Shown in pieces: positions 59,400 through 64,000 of a stretch of 64,000 nt of DNA. The DNA comes from Epiperipatus broadwayi (taxonomy: Eukaryota > Onychophora > Udeonychophora > Euonychophora > Peripatidae). The position numbers and the translations under genes are program-made. Within the stretch, counting starts at the first letter, position 1. Each line of letters starts with the position of its first letter. The notes under the pieces are model-generated. The model saw only the letters and a program-made list of their open reading frames with translations. It was not told the origin of the DNA and ran no database searches. Location: the NCBI GenBank assembly GCA_028023455.1, contig JAQFVV010006203.1, positions 9,458,876 to 9,522,875 on the forward strand, in the 5' to 3' direction.

Positions 59400-62300
59400 A
59401 TTTCTATAGTTTGGACAGAATTTTAGTAGTAATATTTGGTATCTGGTCTAGAACCATCTGCTCCCAGGTATCTGAGAACAGTTTAGCCAGGGCCAGTAGG
59501 TGATCTCTAGCTCTTAACTTAGACATGAATTTCTTGAAAACCTCCCATGGACTTTTTTTATGTTGGACTGGAATATGGAGTGATGCCTGATGAGCCACTT
59601 TGTGAATAGTATTATGATGGCCATCTGGATCATGGTGAAAGTGCCCCTCCTCATTGCTTTACATATATTCAGAATTGAGGCACATCCTGATCAGACACTA
59701 AAATGCAGTCTTATTTCAAGATCTACAAATTTCTTGCAGTAAGAGAATGTGTGGTCCATTGTCTCTCCGTCTTCACTACAGAGGGCACATGTTGGAGCAA
59801 CATTTTTGAACCCTCTGCAGTCCACTATAAATTGCCTTGTGGGAAGCACATAGAGTTGGGTATTTTAAAATGAAATTTATTACTTTGGGCTCCATGGCCC
59901 AAGATCTAGCTTTCTTCAGCAGTGACCTTATGAATATGTCTAGTCTTCATGGGTTTTATTGCTGACTGAGATACATGTACTTAAATGTGTCCTAATAGGT
60001 TTTTTGTTGCTAAATAGCTGACCAGTGTCCAATATGAGCCCCACCATGTAGACCTCCTGCTATCCATTGGCTTTTTACAGGCAGTGGGGTAGCTTTCTTC
60101 AACAGTGACCTTATGGATGTCTAGTCTTTCTGAGGTTTTTTTCTGACTGGGATACATGTACTTAAATGTGTTCCAATAGGTTATTTTGTTGCTAAATAGC
60201 TGACCAGGGTCTGGTCAAGCCCTGTCATGTAGACCTCAAACTATCCATTTGCTTTTTATAGGTAGTGGAGTGTCAGTAGGTTCTACTGTACTGGCAATTT
60301 TAAGTTCTGTGTCTGTCTCTTTTGACACCTTCAGTACAGTTATCACTTTGCATGTATAATACCTGGACCATGTGCAACCCAAGACAATTCAAATCCTTAG
60401 GTTTCAGTATTTGCTGAAGACTAATGCAGATTATTTTGTTTGGTGTTTTTTTCCATAGCAGCTGGGCACACGCTGCATTAATGGTGTTCTGAAAAGTCTC
60501 TGTTGGTTTGATGATAGGAAGGTAGTATATTATTCATGGAAACATCAACATATTAAGCAGTGTCACCTTGCCTGAGAGTGATAGTGAGATCAAGAACAAG
60601 CTGCTAACTTTTTTAGTCTTTTCTATGAGCATATTTTGTATTTGTAGCCTCATTGTGAATTTTGACAGTGCCACTGGAAAACCTAGTAGATTTTGGGGCA
60701 TCCCAGTAAATTTGAATGTTAGGTTTTTTCCTTTGTTGATCTGCCATACTGCAATTTTCAGAGGATTAACCTTTAAATAATACTTAGCAGCATATTCATC
60801 TAGGAGTTGATAAAGCTAGGGAAGGAACTTTGAAAATGAAAGGATGATGGTTACATCATCTATATATAATATATGATTTATCACCTCTCCAAGTGCTGGA
60901 ACATAATACCAGGCAACCTGTCCTCTATTTCCTTTAAGAGGGAGTCAATGTAACAGGGTGCTAAGTGGTGACCCCTGGGTATAGATATGTATGGCTGAAA
61001 AACTGGGGCAAGAGAGCCATCCAGAGTTACATAAATTGTTCTATTGAGCAGTAGGTTGGCAATGATCTTGACATATGTCAAGGGACCTCATAGCAAGTGA
61101 GCACAGTAAATAGCTGGGCAGGCACCACAGAGTCAAAGGCCATCACAAAATTCAACTGGACAACAACAGGTTGAGATTTCCTCTTCTCCCTGATATATTC
61201 TGCCAGTATCATGAACTTCTTGACTGCATCCCTTGTAGAGTGGCCCTTATGGATGAATTGGTATTTAGAGATCTTTATTAGCAGCTGCTGCTGTATCCTA
61301 TTTTTAATTACTGATTCTACTGTTTTTATCAGGATAGGCATTATTGATATTGGCCACAAACTTGTAAGACCAGAAGAATTTGTTTGCTTTTTAGGAATGG
61401 TACCAGAGCAATCAGGTAAAGGTCAGGGATGGGCTACAAGGCTACAATTCCCCTGCCAACACATTGATCACTCCTAGCACCATGTACACTTTGAACCTAC
61501 ACATATGGATAAGGACAAACCTCAGTATCTCATGTAGACCTGGATGGCTGTTTTCAGAATATGCCAGCAGCCACTGAGTGATATAATTTAGCATGATACC
61601 ATGGTCACTCATCTCCTTTTCCCACCAGATATTTCCAATACTATATGGCTGGCTCTGCAACTTGGCATTGAAATCACTATGAATTTTACTTAGCATTGCA
61701 TCTCATATGAAATTGTGCTTACCTATCATGATCATGGAAGATGTAGGTATTTTCTTGGCACCAATCGCCCATCTTAGATAATGTTGTGTCCAGTTTTTCT
61801 GCACAAACAGGTGTATCTTGGCTCTTTTGATCATGATATATTGGCCTAGAACCCTCTGTCTTTCTCTGTATTGGCTTTTGAGGCTTAGAATCTTCCCAAT
61901 ACTTGCTCCCATTGTTGAGAGTTTTGTGACCTCTCTGCCCAACATGTCCAACTCCCTGAGTATCCTGATTTGATCTTTGGTGTGGGAGGTAAAGGTGTTA
62001 ATTGGCCCACTTAGAATGCCAATGAAAGTTGTTCAGGCCTGGAGTGGTTGTAACACCAGAAGACATACCTTATAAAACAGTATGAATGTCTCTGAAAAAA
62101 TTGACTTATGGGTGTTGGTCTTGTTTAGAATCCTGATGGGCTTGAATTGGTGCAGAGGGGTCAGCAGCAATTGGTTTAAATTTAGAGATATCAACATGGC
62201 AAGGTGATCAATAAATGGCACTATTTAAAATGTGGCAAGTAACACATGGTGTAATTCAGAACTAAAGAATAATAAATCTATGAGGGTCTGATGCTGTCAA

Positions 62301-62640
62301 GTATAGAATGAGTACACATCCTTTGGGAAGCAGTCCTCTCCACTCAACAGGACATGGTTGATGAGATGCTGGTATTTGAGAGTGAATTTGCTATAAACCA
62401 TGTTGAAATCTCTGAATAAGATAATTGGTGACACTGCTGAAGCTACAATGGAGTTAATTCTGTTTACCAGAGATGAAGCCATGATGGCACCTTTATTGAG
62501 ATATACATATATTAAAATTAAGGTGTAAACATACATTAAAATTAAGATATAATTTGCAATGGTTATTTCCTCTATCAATAAATCACGATTCATGTATAAA
62601 GTTCTAGTATTGTCTAATTTGAGTTCTTTTGCTAATTAAC
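59400..62640 (-). pseudogene. LINE ORF2 (endonuclease/RT) of the second element, frameshifted
   Basis: Endonuclease piece PIILFRDFNMVYSKF near 62390-62430 (the usual GDFN reads RDFN) and a degraded SDH position near 62205. The RT fingers carry WPISIMPILIKTVESVIKNR (61359 down), motif A reads QLNFVMAFDSV (about 61130-61165), then ISIPRG near 60990 and YIDD near 60860. The C-terminal knuckle CALCSEDGETMDHTFSYC lies at about 59735-59795. The open frame at 59404-59598 is the last coding stretch. Several frameshifts make it inactive. Confidence 0.82.
59907..60270. repeat. 183-bp direct tandem duplication inside LINE ORF2
   Basis: tagctttcttcagcagtgac at 59907 recurs as tagctttcttcaacagtgac at 60090. 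Both units carry tacatgtacttaaatgtgt, ttgttgctaaatagctgacc and the gtagacctc...tatccatt block. The copies have diverged by roughly 10-12 percent. The first element has no such duplication in view, so it arose within this copy or its subfamily. Confidence 0.9.
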
Positions 62641-62888
62641 ATGGCTACTTTCTGAATGAGCTGTGTCAGCTAGGAGATATCGTAGGACTCTGAACTGACC
62701 CAAGATATTAATTCTGTAAACAGAGTTTTTGTGTAACTTTGTTTCACTGAGGCAGACTATGTCAAGGTGTGACTTATATAGCTACCTCTTGAGGGTGAAA
62801 ACCTTGTCCAGGGAGTTTAAACCCCTGATGTTTATGCCACCAATGTTTAAAATCATATCCAACTGCCTATGTAGCAGAGGCCAGCCCA

Positions 62889-64000
62889 TTACTCAATACA
62901 CAGATCATGAGGTCTGATGGTTGAATCACTGGAACCTGATGAATTTTTCTGTTGGAATTGGGTTTTGTGTGGCAGTGCCATGTTCGGTTGATCCTTCTGT
63001 GTAGGCTCAAACCACTCCTGGTTGTTCAACATTGGCTCATTGTCCATGCCATGGCTCACATCATCCATGATGATCAATTTAGATCCCTCACACTCTGGGT
63101 CTCTCCTATGTTTTTTGTTGTCTGACTTTTTCCTTTGTGGTTTTGGATTAGCTGAAGATGATGCATTAGGACAACTGTGTGGTTCTGTGTCTGATGATGA
63201 ATTTGATGTTTTATCAGTCTGTGATGCAGATGAGTTGTGTGATTTGTGCTTGAGTGCACTAACCCCAGGTATCATTCTTGGTATCAGTATCTGAAATTTT
63301 GCAGGTTGGCATTGGCCCACTGGCTGATGGCTTCCTTTTACACACTGCTCATCTCCAATGCTTATTAAGTTATCTGACATTTGAGGTAAAGGTGTTTTTA
63401 CATTTATCAGTAAAGTATCTTTCCTGTTGAGGATAAGCTCCACTTCATGGTCATCCTTCTGTACATGATGAGTTACCTCACTCCCCTTTGCTTCTGACAA
63501 TCTGGGAGATTAACATTTGGGCTGGAGGTCCATTACATCCCAGTGTGCTCTTGAGCATCCACAATACATTTGTGTATTCTTGAATTTCTAACTTTGCATT
63601 TGTGGAATGTTTTTTTGGGACAAGTCCTGACCAAATGTGTTTGGTCACCACAGGTGAAACATTGAGATCTTATGCCCTTGATAATAAGAAATGGGGCATT
63701 TTCCCTCCTTGAGCACAGATGGCAAGTCTGTCGGCAAGATTTCAGTAGTTAGTTTCAATGTGAACACCACTGTATTTGAAGAAAGTTCAATTCCTAATCT
63801 TTGTTGTGGTAGATATTGGAAAGATGGCAATGTGCCATGACTTCCAAAGTTCATGCAGCAGTTGCATATGGTTCCATGAACCATCCTTGGTCATGACATG
63901 TCGATTTTGATGAGAAACCTGTTGCTGAAGAATAGTTGCTTTCTTTGGAAGTGCTTCTTTTGAAGGGCATTGTAAAATTCCACCATGAAGTAGCGGCCAT
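62889..64000 (-). pseudogene. LINE ORF1 (gag-like) of the second element, partial
   Basis: Starts beyond 64000. A CFTCGDQTHLVRTC knuckle (CX2CX4HX4C) lies at about 63621-63664. Upstream of it (63645-63884) is a gag-like stretch with GIELSSNTVVFTLKL. Downstream (62889-63500) a 203-codon frame is rich in Ser, His, Asp and Lys, like the disordered tail of ORF1 in the first copy. At least one frame change separates the knuckle from the tail. Confidence 0.75.

Larger units (their letters stand above)
59040..64000 (-). mobile_element. L1/Tx1-like non-LTR retrotransposon, second copy, 5' end off the window
   Basis: Same orientation and domain order as 1-3863, and distinctly GC-richer than its surroundings. 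ORF1 (62889 to beyond 64000) has a CCHC knuckle, ORF2 (about 59400-62640) has endonuclease, RT and a C-terminal zinc motif, and the 3' UTR ends near 59040. Proteins are homologous to the first element (for example TQHYLRWAIG against TRAYIRWALG) but clearly diverged, so this is a different subfamily. Frameshifts and stops are frequent. Confidence 0.85.

Noticed and set aside
61211-61477. 88-codon plus-strand frame
   Set aside because: Antisense to the reverse transcriptase of the second L1/Tx1-like element.

Overview
This is a very AT-rich, intron- and transposon-dominated window from an animal nuclear genome, not a microbial or organellar one. The only host gene I can support is a minus-strand member of the major facilitator superfamily, closest to the synaptic-vesicle-2-related SVOP/SVOPL group. 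Three consecutive internal exons are readable (44610-44708, 24590-24661, 6072-6196). All three have AG/GT splice borders and compatible phases. They are separated by introns of 19.9 kb and 18.4 kb, so most of the window is intron. The first coding exon(s) and the C-terminal half lie outside or were not found. The host clade cannot be fixed from the sequence; an AT-rich invertebrate, possibly a lophotrochozoan, is my best guess.

Layout. 1-3863: minus-strand non-LTR retrotransposon of L1/Tx1-like organisation, with a nearly open gag-like ORF1 and a frameshifted endonuclease/reverse transcriptase ORF2. 4119-4296: long TTA/TTG microsatellite. 6072-6196: SVOPL-like exon. 6612-8850: RTE-like LINE, minus. 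8891-9274: two-copy tandem. 14236-14755: internally deleted mariner. 15571-15667: tRNA-Glu-like retrocopy. 16.8-21.5 kb: several degenerate hammerhead elements. 23305-24195: mariner remnant. 24590-24661: exon. 25110-26160: second RTE copy. 26576-27575: hammerhead elements as an inverted pair plus a direct tandem. 31577-31960: family-B repeat. 32400-33110: hammerhead inverted pair with the best-preserved ribozyme. 35192-35295: ACT/GCT microsatellite. 37233-38358: Merlin-like DNA transposon. 42378-42422: Penelope-type hammerhead. 43560-44020: hammerhead element. 44610-44708: exon. 45345-46460: two LINE 3' ends in tandem. 48131-49105 and 50705-51060: family-B repeats. 54440-57480: third RTE copy, plus strand, split by family-B repeats. 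59040-64000: second L1/Tx1-like element, minus.

The most striking feature is a set of type I hammerhead self-cleaving ribozyme motifs with minimal, palindromic stem III, embedded in two unrelated short repeat families (A and B). In each family at least one site has two units in direct tandem, with periods of 471-479 bp (A) and about 448 bp (B). This is the layout expected of retrozyme-like or Penelope-associated elements whose RNA is cut into unit-length pieces. Copies range from intact cores to copies with single inactivating core changes, and several are arranged head to head. Hammerhead cores in retrozymes and Penelope-like elements are established knowledge. The assignment of these families, and any activity, is inference.
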